Source: Roseiarcus sp963753135 (GTDB lineage Bacteria > Pseudomonadota > Alphaproteobacteria > Rhizobiales > Beijerinckiaceae). From it: a stretch of DNA of 64,000 bases. The DNA lies in NCBI GenBank assembly GCA_963753135.1, contig CAVWBA010000001.1, forward strand, positions 434,001 to 498,000, written 5' to 3'. Numbering within the stretch: position 1 is the stretch's first letter; the number at the start of each line of letters is the position of its first letter. A program made the translations under genes and the position numbers. A model generated the notes under the pieces. It saw only the letters and a program-made list of their open reading frames with translations, was not told the DNA's origin and searched no databases. Shown piece by piece: positions 17,967-26,985 of this stretch.

Positions 17967-18392
17967 TCAGTTCGATCGGAACGGATTTTCGCAGCGGACG
18001 GAGCCATACATCTGGCCGTGGCTGAGGTCTTCGGTATAGAGGACATCGGCGCCCAACCGCTCCGCAGCAGCGACGATTTGGCTATCCCAGTAGCGCAGTT
18101 GATACCGCCGTTGCACGATCAGCGCTGACTCGACAACTTCGCGATCCACTTCCACAAGCGGGAAACGGAAGAGCCACTCCACCCATTCCGCCACCTCGTC
18201 AACCGTCAGCGGACGCGGCATCTTGCGCGCCCGCTGAACGCTATCGACAAACTCTCCGATAACTTGGGTCGAGATGCCGACATCAGCGCTCGCGACGATT
18301 TCTCGAGCACGGCGAAATTTTGGCGGATGCGCCTCCCGCCCCGCGGCTGCGTAGATGAGAACGTTCGTGTCGAGGAAGACCTTACCGCTCAT
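17967..18392 (-). CDS. PIN-domain toxin (VapC-like ribonuclease)
   Basis: A 141-residue PIN-domain protein, probably the RNase toxin of a type II toxin-antitoxin pair. The acidic metal-binding residues are visible: Asp in VFLDTNVLIYA at the N-terminus, Glu in VIGEFVDS, and Asp in YWDSQIVAAAERLGADVLYTEDL. Its start overlaps the end of the upstream antitoxin gene by 11 bases, the usual antitoxin-toxin order. It is embedded between sucC and sucD in the TCA operon. Confidence 0.9.
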   Translation of the reverse strand: MSGKVFLDTNVLIYAAAGREAHPPKFRRAREIVASADVGISTQVIGEFVDSVQRARKMPRPLTVDEVAEWVEWLFRFPLVEVDREVVESALIVQRRYQLRYWDSQIVAAAERLGADVLYTEDLSHGQMYGSVRCENPFRSN

Positions 18393-18615
18393 GGGTTTCC
18401 TCGCGGTCGAACTTCCAATCGGGCGCCATGCGGCCCTTGGAGGTATCCATCAGCCGCAGAAGCTGCTTTCGAGCCTCCGCAAGCCTTTCATCGCGGCTGG
18501 CGAGGTCAGCCAGAAATTCGCGGACGAGGGCGTTAACAGTCGTTTTCTTCTCGGCCGCGACGATACGGACCCTGTCGAGAATATCCTTATCGATCGCGAG
18601 CGTGATGTTCTTCAT
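18382..18615 (-). CDS. Antitoxin of the PIN-toxin module, ribbon-helix-helix type
   Basis: A 77-residue protein starting MKNITLAIDKDILDRVRIVAAEKKTTVNALVREFL, a short beta strand followed by two helices, consistent with a ribbon-helix-helix DNA-binding N-terminus. The charged C-terminal part (RMAPDWKFDREETHER) would wrap the toxin. The ATG at 18615 follows a CCGGAGG ribosome-binding site. A 7-bp inverted repeat (18629-18651) overlaps the likely promoter and is a good autoregulatory operator. It is immediately followed by the PIN gene. Confidence 0.85.
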   Translation of the reverse strand: MKNITLAIDKDILDRVRIVAAEKKTTVNALVREFLADLASRDERLAEARKQLLRLMDTSKGRMAPDWKFDREETHER

Positions 18616-18628
18616 GCGAACCTCCGGC

Positions 18629-18651
18629 ACACAGTATATGTGTAACTGTGT
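18629..18651. promoter_or_regulatory. Operator-like inverted repeat before the antitoxin gene
   Basis: ACACAGT and ACTGTGT arms are separated by 9 bases and lie 14 bases upstream of the antitoxin ATG. On the minus strand the right arm overlaps a -10-like TATACT, so binding would block the module's own promoter. This fits autorepression by a ribbon-helix-helix antitoxin; the pairing with this antitoxin is inferred from position. Confidence 0.55.
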
Positions 18652-18679
18652 CCCGTTTTCCAATCCCCTCTCATGCACC

Positions 18680-19051
18680 CTAAAGCCGGTCCAGTTCGCG
18701 AACCGTCAACGCGCTGACCGCGTCGCCGGTATTGAGCGTGGCGCTCGGCTCGAACATCAAGACAACCGGCTCCGGCGAGAGCGACCGGGGCCGGTGTTCG
18801 ACGCCCCGCGGAACGACGACAAAATCACCTTCGCCCATTTCTGAGACGCCATCGCGAAAATCAATCGCGATCCGTCCGCGCAGCACGAAGAAAGCCTCGT
18901 CCTCGTGTTCGTGCGCGTGCCAATCGAACTTATCGCCGAATTTCGCCACCTTGACTTGGGCCTCGTTGACGTCACCGACGATGAACGGGTGAAAGACTTG
19001 CCTGACCTTGCGGTCGACCGCCTCGAGAACGTTGATCTTGGATGGGGGCAT
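18680..19051 (-). CDS. Small cupin-fold protein
   Basis: A single-domain 123-residue cupin. Motif 1 is WHAHEHEDEAFFVLRGRIAIDF, with the expected His, His and Glu metal ligands, and motif 2 is GDFVVVPRGVEHRP with the fourth His. No signal peptide. Small cupins of this type bind a divalent metal and can be isomerases, dioxygenases or sensors; the substrate cannot be named here. The gene lies between sucC and the toxin-antitoxin pair in the TCA operon, so it may have entered together with that module. Confidence 0.88.
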   Translation of the reverse strand: MPPSKINVLEAVDRKVRQVFHPFIVGDVNEAQVKVAKFGDKFDWHAHEHEDEAFFVLRGRIAIDFRDGVSEMGEGDFVVVPRGVEHRPRSLSPEPVVLMFEPSATLNTGDAVSALTVRELDRL

Positions 19052-19088
19052 CGGCGTGTCTTCCTCGTTGCGATATGCGCTTGCGTCC

Positions 19089-20288
19089 TTACGCCCGCGC
19101 CCTCACCGCGTTCACGATTTTCTGCGCCGCATCGTCGAGGTCGTCCGCCGGGATGACGTCGAGACCGGATTCGCGGAGGATTTTCTTGCCAAGGTCGACG
19201 TTGGTGCCCTCGAGGCGCACGACCAGCGGAACCTTGAGGCCCACTTCCTTTACTGCCGCGATGACGCCCTCGGCGATGATGTCGCAGCGCATGATGCCGC
19301 CAAAAATATTGACCAGAATGCCCTTCACGTTCGGGTCGGCAGTGATGATCTTGAACGCCGCAGCGACCTTGTCCTTGGAGGCGCCCCCGCCGACGTCGAG
19401 AAAGTTCGCCGGGCTTTCGCCGTAGAGCTTGATGATGTCCATCGTCGCCATGGCGAGCCCGGCCCCATTGACCATGCAGCCGATCGAGCCCTCGAGCGTG
19501 ACATAGTTGAGATCGTGCTTGGAGGCCTCGATCTCCTTGGCGTCCTCTTCGCTTTCGTCGCGCAAGGCGGCGATGTCGGGATGCCGGTAAAGCGCATTGT
19601 CGTCGAACGACACTTTGGCGTCGAGGACGCGCAATTGCCCGTTCGACAGCACGACGAGCGGGTTGATTTCCAGCATCGCCATGTCTTTCGCCAGAAAGGC
19701 GGCGTAGAGCTTGGCGAGGAGGCTCTCCGCCTGCTTGGCGAGATCGCCCGTCAGTTCGAGCGCATGCGCCGCCGCGCGCCCGTGATGGGGCATGATCCCG
19801 GTCGCCGGATCGACGCTGAAAGTGTGAATCTTCTCCGGCGTCTTGTGCGCGACGTCCTCGATATTGACGCCGCCTTCGGTCGAGAGGACGAAGGCCACCC
19901 GGCTCTTCTGCCGGTCGACAAGCGCCGAAAGATAGAGCTCTCGGTCAATCGTTGCGCCGTCCTCGATGTACAAGCGATTGACCTGCTTGCCGTTCGGGCC
20001 GGTCTGCGCCGTCACCAGCGTCGACCCCAGCATCTGCTTTGCGAACGTCTCAACCTCTTGGACCGAGCGAGCGAGCCGCACGCCGCCTTTGTCGCCGGCG
20101 GCGGCCTCCTTGAAGCGGCCCTTGCCGCGCCCGCCGGCGTGGATCTGGCTCTTCACCACCCAGATCGGCCCGGCGAGCTTGTTGGCGCCCTCCACCGCCT
20201 CCGCCGGCGTGAAGGCGGGAGTGCCGGAGGCAATCGGCACGCCGAACGCTCTCAGCACCGCCTTGGCCTGATATTCGTGAATGTTCAT
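19089..20288 (-). CDS. sucC: Succinate-CoA ligase, beta subunit
   Basis: The ADP-forming beta subunit of succinyl-CoA synthetase, 399 residues. The N-terminal MNIHEYQAKAVLRAFGVPIASG is characteristic, followed by the ATP-grasp domain (WVVKSQIHAGGRGKGRFK), EINPLVVL, and the C-terminal FLDVGGGASKDKVAAAF and VNIFGGIMRCDIIAEG motifs that contact SucD and CoA. The start at 20288 gives the standard N-terminus. It lies 56 bases downstream of mdh. The next gene is a cupin rather than sucD. Confidence 0.97.
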   Translation of the reverse strand: MNIHEYQAKAVLRAFGVPIASGTPAFTPAEAVEGANKLAGPIWVVKSQIHAGGRGKGRFKEAAAGDKGGVRLARSVQEVETFAKQMLGSTLVTAQTGPNGKQVNRLYIEDGATIDRELYLSALVDRQKSRVAFVLSTEGGVNIEDVAHKTPEKIHTFSVDPATGIMPHHGRAAAHALELTGDLAKQAESLLAKLYAAFLAKDMAMLEINPLVVLSNGQLRVLDAKVSFDDNALYRHPDIAALRDESEEDAKEIEASKHDLNYVTLEGSIGCMVNGAGLAMATMDIIKLYGESPANFLDVGGGASKDKVAAAFKIITADPNVKGILVNIFGGIMRCDIIAEGVIAAVKEVGLKVPLVVRLEGTNVDLGKKILRESGLDVIPADDLDDAAQKIVNAVRARA

Positions 20289-20344
20289 GGGCGGCGAGGA
20301 CCTCAAAGAAAAGAACGCCCGCCGGCGGCGGGCGCTAACGGCGA

Positions 20345-21310
20345 TCAGGCGGCGAGAGCGGGATTGATCCCCTTGCAGGCCTCCATCAGACCTTGAACCG
20401 CGGCGAGCGACCTGGCGAACATCGCTTTTTCATTCTCATCGAACGTGATCTCGATAATGCGCTCGACGCCGTTCGCGCCGACCACCACCGGCACCCCCAC
20501 ATAGGCGCCGTTCACTCCGTATTGGCCGCTCAAATGGGCCGCACAGGGCAAGACGCGGCGCTGATCCTTGAGATAGGATTCCGCCATCGCGATCGCCGAA
20601 GCGGCCGGCGCGTAAAACGCTGAACCGGTCTTGAGCAGGTTGACGATTTCGCCCCCGCCCTTGCGTGTCCGCTCGACGATGGCGTCGAGCCTCGCCTGTG
20701 TCGTCCAACCCATTTTGACGAGATCAGGCAGCGGAATGCCCGCGACCGTCGAATAGCGAACGGAGGGAACCATATCGTCGCCGTGGCCGCCGAGGACGAA
20801 GGCGGTCACGTCTTCAACCGACACCTGCAGCTCCTCCGCCAGAAAATAACGAAAGCGCGCCGAGTCGAGCACGCCCGCCATCCCCACGACCTTATGGGTA
20901 GGGAGACCGCAAAACTTTTGCAGGGCCCACACCATGGCGTCGAGCGGGTTGGTGATGCAGATGACAAACGCTTCCGGGGCATGTGTCTTGATGCCCGCCC
21001 CGACCGCGTCCATGACCTTGAGGTTGATGCCGAGCAGGTCATCGCGGCTCATGCCGGGCTTCCGGGGGACGCCGGCGGTGACGATGACGACGTCGGCGCC
21101 GGCGATCGCGGAATAGTCGCTCGCGCCGGCCAGCCGCGCGTTCACGCTCTCGACCGGGGTCGATTCCGCCAGATCAAGCGCCTTGCCTTGCGGCACGCCA
21201 TCGATGATGTCGAAGAGCACGATATCGCCGAGCTCCTTCATCGCGGCCAGGAACGCCAGCGTTCCGCCAATCTGCCCGGCTCCGATCAGACCAATCTTCT
21301 TACGCGCCAT
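20345..21310 (-). CDS. mdh: Malate dehydrogenase (NAD)
   Basis: Cytoplasmic malate dehydrogenase of the LDH-like type common in alphaproteobacteria, 321 residues. The NAD-binding motif is IGLIGAGQIGGTLAFLA, the substrate-binding Arg loop is GVPRKPGMSRDDLL, NPLDAMVW follows, and the catalytic His is in VLGGHGDDMVP. The start at 21310 (MARKKIGLIG) removes an upstream extension lacking similarity. It is the first gene of the TCA operon, and the ~190 bases upstream presumably hold the operon promoter. Confidence 0.97.
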   Translation of the reverse strand: MARKKIGLIGAGQIGGTLAFLAAMKELGDIVLFDIIDGVPQGKALDLAESTPVESVNARLAGASDYSAIAGADVVIVTAGVPRKPGMSRDDLLGINLKVMDAVGAGIKTHAPEAFVICITNPLDAMVWALQKFCGLPTHKVVGMAGVLDSARFRYFLAEELQVSVEDVTAFVLGGHGDDMVPSVRYSTVAGIPLPDLVKMGWTTQARLDAIVERTRKGGGEIVNLLKTGSAFYAPAASAIAMAESYLKDQRRVLPCAAHLSGQYGVNGAYVGVPVVVGANGVERIIEITFDENEKAMFARSLAAVQGLMEACKGINPALAA

Positions 21311-21503
21311 AGGATCTTTTCTTCCGCATTGCGCGACCGTCATGCATTTCCGCACTGCGGTCGCTTCGCCGGTGCTATCGACCTATCGATGCACGCGATC
21401 AAGCCAAACTTTTGGCGCAGGCCGTGAAAACTCGCCCGCCCTGGACATTAGCGAGCCCATGAGACCGCGCCAAATCAATACCTTATGAACATAGTCGAAA
21501 ATT

Positions 21504-22532
21504 CTAGCCCGCCTCCGCCTCCAGTGGTCCCCCGGCCGAGGCCTGCCCAGCCCCGCGCATGACTGGATAGACCTGCCGTCCCAAGAGGCTCGCGGTCAGG
21601 TCAACTAGCAGAAGCGCGCTTTTGCCCCGCTCGTCCAGGAATGGATTGAGCTCGACGAGATCGAGCGAGGGCTTGAGACCGGATTCGTACAACAGCTCCA
21701 TGACAAGATGCGCCTCGCGGTAGGTCACCCCTCCCGGGACGGCGGTGCCGACGCCCGGGGCAATCGCGGGATCGAGAAAGTCGACGTCGAAGCTGACATG
21801 CAAAAGGCCGTTGCGGGCTTTAACGCGGTCGATGATGCGGCGGATCGAGATCGCGAAGCCGTCTTCATCCAGCCTGCGCATGTCGACCACGTCGACGCCG
21901 CGGTCCTGCAGGAGCCGCCTTTCGCCCGAGTCGATCGAGCGAATGCCGAACAGATGCAACCGGGCCGGATCGATAAGCCCATGCGGCTCGTCCCCGAACA
22001 CGGCTTCCAGACCCGGCTCGCGGGCGAGCATCGCCGCGGGCATGCCGTGCATATTGCCCGACGGCGAGGTCAATGGCGTGTTGAAGTCCGTATGAGCGTC
22101 GAGCCACAGAACGAACAGTTCGCGCCCCGCCTCAACCGCATGGCGGGCGACGCCGCCGATGGACCCCATCGCCAGGCTGTGATCGCCGCCGAGTACGATC
22201 GGCGTGCGTCCGGACCGCGCGATTGCATAGGTTTCGCGAGCCAGCGACCGCGCCCAGGCCGCCACATGGGCGAACCGATGCGCCTTGCCTTCCGGCGCGG
22301 CCGTGTGGACAAGCGGATGGGGAGGCGCGAGGTCGCCCCGGTCCTCGACGTCGTGACCAAGGTCCCTCAGCGTCTCCACGATCCCGGCCGTGCGCAGCAT
22401 GGCCGGCCCCATCGCCGTGCCCGGCACGCCTGCCCCCGCCTCGACCGGCGCGCCGAGGATGGCGATCGCCCGCGGGAGCGGCAAAGGCGTCCCGGCCTCG
22501 AGAGCATCCCCGGCAATCCTCTTCCGGCTCAC
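21504..22532 (-). CDS. rocF: Arginase
   Basis: Arginase converts arginine to ornithine and urea. The protein has AILGAPVEAGAGVPGTAMGPAMLRTAG near its N-terminus and the manganese-binding motifs of the ureohydrolase family: GGDHSLAMGS, WLDAHTDFNTP and SFDVDFLDP, followed by the C-terminal ELNPFLDERGKSALL. The open frame continues far upstream, but a GTG at 22532 preceded by AGGGAAGGG gives a 342-residue protein close to family length, so I chose it. It is monocistronic as far as visible, convergent with nothing, and divergent from cysS. Confidence 0.9.
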   Translation of the reverse strand: MSRKRIAGDALEAGTPLPLPRAIAILGAPVEAGAGVPGTAMGPAMLRTAGIVETLRDLGHDVEDRGDLAPPHPLVHTAAPEGKAHRFAHVAAWARSLARETYAIARSGRTPIVLGGDHSLAMGSIGGVARHAVEAGRELFVLWLDAHTDFNTPLTSPSGNMHGMPAAMLAREPGLEAVFGDEPHGLIDPARLHLFGIRSIDSGERRLLQDRGVDVVDMRRLDEDGFAISIRRIIDRVKARNGLLHVSFDVDFLDPAIAPGVGTAVPGGVTYREAHLVMELLYESGLKPSLDLVELNPFLDERGKSALLLVDLTASLLGRQVYPVMRGAGQASAGGPLEAEAG

Positions 22533-22985
22533 GGTTTTACCCTTCCCTGAAGCGCCGCCGCCCAGTCTAGTCGATTCCTGCGCCTCCGCTGGGTGTTCAA
22601 GGGCGGCTCCGTCGAAGAGCCGCATGCCAGCGGTTTCGCTCAATTGGGCCGATGTCGAGGCCATTATTGCTGCTTTTAATGAGAAGCGACATCTGGAAGC
22701 GCTTCGGCCGAGCCGAGCGGTAAAACTCGCAGCGGTGGCGGATGAATTCGCGCAAAATTCAGACTGATCCACTACCGAAGTCTTGACAATGCGCCCCCGC
22801 CTCTCCATTGCATCCGGCATGACGCCCGCGCTCCGCATTATTCGGATTTGCATCATTAGCCGCTAGCTTCCGGCTGGCTGGTTCGCGTCTCCCTATTCGT
22901 CAAAGCCATCGAGAAGCGATCATCCGGCCAGCCGGGCGACGCCTGTCCGTTCGCCTTTCCTGAATGACGCCGACGAGAATCGCCG
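22533..22985. other. Divergent intergenic region between arginase and cysS
   Basis: No convincing gene. A -35-like TTGACA at 22783-22788 with a 17-base spacer and CATTGC at 22806-22811 is a candidate promoter for cysS on the plus strand. A 47-codon frame starting at 22624 lacks recognisable similarity and was not called. Confidence 0.4.
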
Positions 22986-24636
22986 ATGAAGTCGCCGCCC
23001 CGATCCCAAGACGAGACGCCCGCGGAGGCGACGGAGGCGCGGCTGCGTCTCCACAACACGCTCACCCGGCGCAAGGAGGATTTCGAGCCGATCGACCGCA
23101 ACGCGGTGCGTCTCTATGTCTGCGGCCCCACCGTCTACGATTTCGCCCATATCGGCAACGCCCGGCCAATCATCGTGTTCGACGTGCTATTCCGGCTCTT
23201 GCGTTATATTTACGGGGAAGAAAGTGTGAATTATGTCCGTAACATCACGGACGTCGACGACAAGATCAACGCGCGCGCCGCCCGCGACTTTCCAAACCTG
23301 CCGCTCAACGAGGCGATCGCCAAAGTGACGGAAGCCACGAAGCGGCAATTTCACGAAGACGTGGCCGCGCTCGGCGCGTTGCCGCCGACGCACGAGCCGC
23401 GCGCCACGCAATATATCGACACGATGCGCGCGATGATCGAGCGGCTGATCGCCCGTGGCGTCGCCTATGTCGCCGAAGATCACGTGCTGTTCTCGCCGAA
23501 CGCGATGGACGCGCTTCCCTGGGCGCCGCGCTATGGGACGCTCGCGCATCGCTCGCTCGACGAGATGCTGGCCGGCGCGCGCGTCGATGTCGCCCCTTAT
23601 AAGCGCGATCCGATGGACTTCGTCTTGTGGAAGCCCTCGAAGCCGAACGAGCCGAGCTGGCCGAGCCCGGCCGGGATCGTCGCGCCGGGGCGGCCCGGCT
23701 GGCATATCGAGTGCTCGGCAATGTCGATGGCGACGCTGCTCGAACCGTTCGGCGGCGGCCTCCAATGCGACGACCCGAGCCGCAATACCTTTGACATTCA
23801 CGGGGGCGGAATCGACCTCGTCTTTCCCCACCACGAGAACGAGATCGCGCAATCCTGCTCAGCCTTTCATTCCACCGCCATGGCCAACATCTGGATGCAC
23901 AACGGCTTCCTGCAGGTCGAAGGCGAGAAGATGTCGAAGAGCCTCGGCAACTTCGTCACCATTCACGAATTGCTGCACACGACGAAGTTCGGCGGACGCA
24001 AATGGTCCGGCGAGGCGCTTCGGCTCGCGATGTTGCGGACGCATTACCGTCAGCCGATCGACTGGACGGTGAAGGCGCTCGAGGAGGCGGAGGCGACGCT
24101 GGATCGCTGGTACGAGGCGGCCGGCGACGTTGAACCAGGCGAACAGGTTTCCGACGCTGTGCTAGACGCTGTGAACGATGACCTGAATACGCCGGCTGCT
24201 CTATCCGAGCTCTATCGTCTCGAACGTCCAGAAAACGCTGCTTTTCGCCAGAATCGTCATCGCGAGGAGGCCGAAGGCCGACGCGGCGATCCACGGGAGC
24301 CGCCGCAGCCCTTCATCGCTGGATTGCTTCGCTCCGCTCGCAATGACGGCGATGATTCGACCGAATTGCCGCACCCTCAAGTGGCCCAACTTCTCAAGGC
24401 GAGCGCCAATCTTCTCGGCCTCCTGCAGCAAACGCAGTCCGAGCGTCAGGCGACGGCGCTGAGCGAAGCGAAGATCGACGCCGCCGAGATCAACGCGATC
24501 GTCGCGGAACGCGCTCAAGCGCGCAGCCGCTAAGAACTGGGCCGAGTCCGACCGGCTGCGCGACCGTCTTGCCGAGCTCGGCGTCGCCATCAAAGACAAC
24601 AAGGATGGCGCCACGACCTGGGAGCTCAAACGATGA
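22986..24636 (+). CDS. cysS: Cysteinyl-tRNA synthetase with in-frame palindromic repeat insert (frameshifted near 3' end)
   Basis: Class I aminoacyl-tRNA synthetase charging tRNA-Cys. It has YVCGPTVYDFAHIGNARP with the zinc-binding Cys and HIGN motif, GWHIECSAM, the zinc-ligand PHHENEIAQS segment, and KMSKSLGN. Two oddities. Residues about 422-454 are encoded by a dispersed palindromic repeat, giving an Arg-rich segment between ELYRL and the normal KASANLLGLL. The frame also stops at 24533; removing one base near 24526 restores AAKNWAESDRLRDRLAELG and ends at TGA 24634-24636, which overlaps the next ATG as ATGA. The restored protein is 549 residues, longer than usual because of the insert. 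Confidence 0.94.
24251..24348 (+). repeat. Dispersed palindromic repeat inside cysS
   Basis: This 98-bp segment begins GAATCGTCATCGCGAGGAGG and ends GCTCGCAATGACG. Its ends are imperfect inverted repeats (CGTCATCGCGAG and CTCGCAATGACG), and it contains a GGCCGAAGGCC-type internal palindrome. Almost the same sequence is at 34367-34460 in intergenic DNA, which shows it is a mobile or spreading repeat rather than native cysS sequence. It keeps the cysS frame open. Confidence 0.85.
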
Positions 24637-25367
24637 GCGCCGTCTCGCTTCGTCCCTATCTGCCGGCCGACGCGCGCCGCTGCGCCGAAATCTTTCGCTC
24701 GAGCATCGACGAGCTCGCCGCGGAAGACTACGACGAGGATCAGCGCGAAGCCTGGGCGGCGCGCGCCGACGACGAACACGCATTCGGCGCCAGGCTCAAG
24801 GAGGCCTTGACCTTACTCGCAATGATCGACGGCGCGGTCGTTGGCTTCGCCAGTCTCAAAGGCGCGGATCAAATCGACATGCTGTTCGTCGATCCGAAAT
24901 TCGCCCGCCAGGGCGCGGGGCGCGCGCTCATCGAAGCGCTCACGAAGCTCGCGCAAGCGCGCGGCGCGAAACGCCTGACCGTCGAAGCGAGCGATGTCGC
25001 GAAGCCCCTCTTCGAGCGCCAGGGCTTCACCTCTCAACAGCGCAATCTCGTCCGCGTCGGCGACCAATGGCTCGCCAACACCACCATGACCAAGACGCTC
25101 GGCCGGCGAATCCGCAGCCCCCGACCCGGCACTGAGAAGCCCCGATGGCCAAAGAACGCCTCTATCTGTTCGACACCACGATGCGCGACGGCGCGCTCAC
25201 CACCGGCGTCGACTTCTCGCTCGACGACAAGCGCCGCATCGCGGCGATGCTCGACCGGCTCGGCGTCGATTATGTCGAGGGCGGCTATCCGGGCGCAAAT
25301 CCGCTCGACACCGAATTCTTCAAGCTCAAGCCCACCAATCGCGCCCGCTTCTGCGCCTTCGGCATGA
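24633..25367 (+). CDS. GNAT-family N-acetyltransferase (3' end doubtful)
   Basis: The first ~155 residues form a GNAT domain: VSLRPYLPADARRCAEIFRSSIDEL, LLAMIDGAVVGFASL, and the acetyl-CoA loop MLFVDPKFARQGAGRALIEAL, with VEASDVAKPLFERQGF at the end. It starts in an ATGA overlap with the restored cysS stop. The open frame then runs 223 bases into cimA in another frame, and the last ~75 residues are low-complexity Arg/Ser-rich. The real gene probably ends before 25145; a TGA in another frame at 25133-25135 would fit a one-base indel in the C-rich stretch just upstream. Substrate unknown. Confidence 0.75.
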   Translation: MSAVSLRPYLPADARRCAEIFRSSIDELAAEDYDEDQREAWAARADDEHAFGARLKEALTLLAMIDGAVVGFASLKGADQIDMLFVDPKFARQGAGRALIEALTKLAQARGAKRLTVEASDVAKPLFERQGFTSQQRNLVRVGDQWLANTTMTKTLGRRIRSPRPGTEKPRWPKNASICSTPRCATARSPPASTSRSTTSAASRRCSTGSASIMSRAAIRAQIRSTPNSSSSSPPIAPASAPSA

Positions 25368-26743
25368 CCAAGCGGCCGGGCCGCTCGGCCGCCAATGATC
25401 CAGGCCTCGCAGGTCTCCTCGCCGCGGACGCCGACGCGATCGTCTATGTCGCCAAGTCGTGGGACTATCACGTCCATGTGGCGCTCGGCTGCACGCTCGA
25501 CGAGAACCTTGAGGCCATCGTTGACAGTGTGAAGGCCGCGATCGCCGCGGGACGCGAGGCGATGGTCGATTGCGAACATTTCTTCGACGGCTACAGGGCC
25601 AATCCAAAATATGCGCTTGCCTGCGCTCGCGCCGCGATCGACGCGGGGGCGCGCTGGGCGGTGCTCTGCGACACCAACGGCGGAACATTGCCCGACGAGA
25701 TCGAGCAGATCGTCCGCGAGGTCGCGCGCGTCATTCCCGGCGAGAGTCTCGGCATCCATGCGCATAACGACACCGGCAACGCGGTCGCCAATTCGCTCGC
25801 CGCTATCCGCGCCGGCGTGCGGCAAGTGCAGGGCACGCTGAATGGCCTGGGCGAGCGCTGCGGCAACGCCAATCTTGTCAGCCTTATCCCGACGTTAACT
25901 TTGAAGCCGCAGCTTGCGGAGCGTTTCGAGACCGGCGTGACGGCGGAGGCTTTGCGCGAGATCGCCCACCTCTCGCGCGCGTTCGATGAACTGCTCAATC
26001 GCCCGCCGAACCGGCATGCGCCCTATGTTGGCGCGTCCGCCTTCGCCACCAAGGCGGGCATTCACGCTTCCGCGCTCGCCAAGGACTCCCGCACTTACGA
26101 GCATGTGCCGCCCGACAGCGTAGGCAACACGCGCGCCGTGCTTATCTCCAATCAGGCGGGGCGCTCGAATCTCCTCGCCGAGCTCAAGCGGATGGGGGTC
26201 GAAGCGGATCCGGCCGATCCGCGCCTCACGCGACTGCTCGATGAGGTCAAGTCGCGTGAGGCGCAAGGCTTCACCTATGAGGCGGCCGGCGCATCGTTCG
26301 AACTTCTGGCGCGCAGACTGCTCGGCGGTCTTCCGGAATATTTCGTTGTCGAGAGCTTTCAGGTCGGCGTCGAGCGCAAGGTGCTCGCGCCCGCCATCAC
26401 GTATGCGGCTTCGCAAGCGGTGGTGAAGATCCGCATCGGCGAGGAGCGGCTCATTTCCGTCGCCGAAGGCAACGGCCCGGTCAACGCGCTCGATCTCGCT
26501 TTGCGCAAGGACCTCGGCGTCTATCAGAAATACATCGAGAACCTGGAATTGCGCGACTATCGCGTGCGCGTCTTCCAAGGCGGCACCGATGCGGTGACGC
26601 GCGTTCTGATCGAGTTTGGCGACGGCAACGGAGACACGTGGTCGACCGTCGGGGTGTCCGGCAACATCATCGACGCCTCGTTCCAGGCGCTGGTCGACGC
26701 GATCACCTATCGGCTGCTGAAGGTCGGCGTCGCGGCGCAATAG
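25145..26743 (+). CDS. cimA: (R)-citramalate synthase
   Basis: The 532-residue protein condenses pyruvate and acetyl-CoA to citramalate, the first step of the threonine-independent route to isoleucine. It belongs to the isopropylmalate synthase family: LYLFDTTMRDGALTTGVDFS at the N-terminus, LCDTNGGTLPDEI, the metal-binding GIHAHNDTGNAVANSLAA and GTLNGLGERCGNANL, then a C-terminal LeuA-type allosteric domain. The TMRDGA form and the total length are those of the CimA-type branch rather than LeuA. No leu or ilv genes are adjacent, but ilvD is 20 kb away in the window. Confidence 0.92.
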   Translation: MAKERLYLFDTTMRDGALTTGVDFSLDDKRRIAAMLDRLGVDYVEGGYPGANPLDTEFFKLKPTNRARFCAFGMTKRPGRSAANDPGLAGLLAADADAIVYVAKSWDYHVHVALGCTLDENLEAIVDSVKAAIAAGREAMVDCEHFFDGYRANPKYALACARAAIDAGARWAVLCDTNGGTLPDEIEQIVREVARVIPGESLGIHAHNDTGNAVANSLAAIRAGVRQVQGTLNGLGERCGNANLVSLIPTLTLKPQLAERFETGVTAEALREIAHLSRAFDELLNRPPNRHAPYVGASAFATKAGIHASALAKDSRTYEHVPPDSVGNTRAVLISNQAGRSNLLAELKRMGVEADPADPRLTRLLDEVKSREAQGFTYEAAGASFELLARRLLGGLPEYFVVESFQVGVERKVLAPAITYAASQAVVKIRIGEERLISVAEGNGPVNALDLALRKDLGVYQKYIENLELRDYRVRVFQGGTDAVTRVLIEFGDGNGDTWSTVGVSGNIIDASFQALVDAITYRLLKVGVAAQ

Positions 26744-26921
26744 GCTCGAGTCGACTGAAGATCACGATCGATTGAAAACACCTCTTGGCCTCACAGGAGA
26801 CAAAGCGAAACCTTTGACGTTTGACGCTCGATCCGCTGCTCGAACCCGGCCTCGACGGTCGATACACGTTTTATAAACCCTGACGTCCCTAAGATTGCGG
26901 CCGGATTCTTGGGTGATTGCA

Positions 26922-26946
26922 GGAACAATCCCGGTAAATCAACGTT
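26922..26946 (+). promoter_or_regulatory. EcfG-type general stress response promoter
   Basis: GGAAC (26922-26926), 16 bases, CGTT (26943-26946) is an exact match to the alphaproteobacterial EcfG sigma-factor consensus. It lies 40 bases upstream of the ATG of the His/Gly-rich secreted protein gene, on the same strand. This makes that gene a likely member of the PhyR-EcfG regulon. Confidence 0.65.
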
Positions 26947-26985
26947 TTTCGAAATGAACACAAGGACTTCTAGCGGAGGATTTTG

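Noticed and set aside
22624..22767. 47-codon plus-strand frame upstream of cysS
   Set aside because: Too short, no recognisable family or ribosome-binding site; could be reconsidered if conserved.
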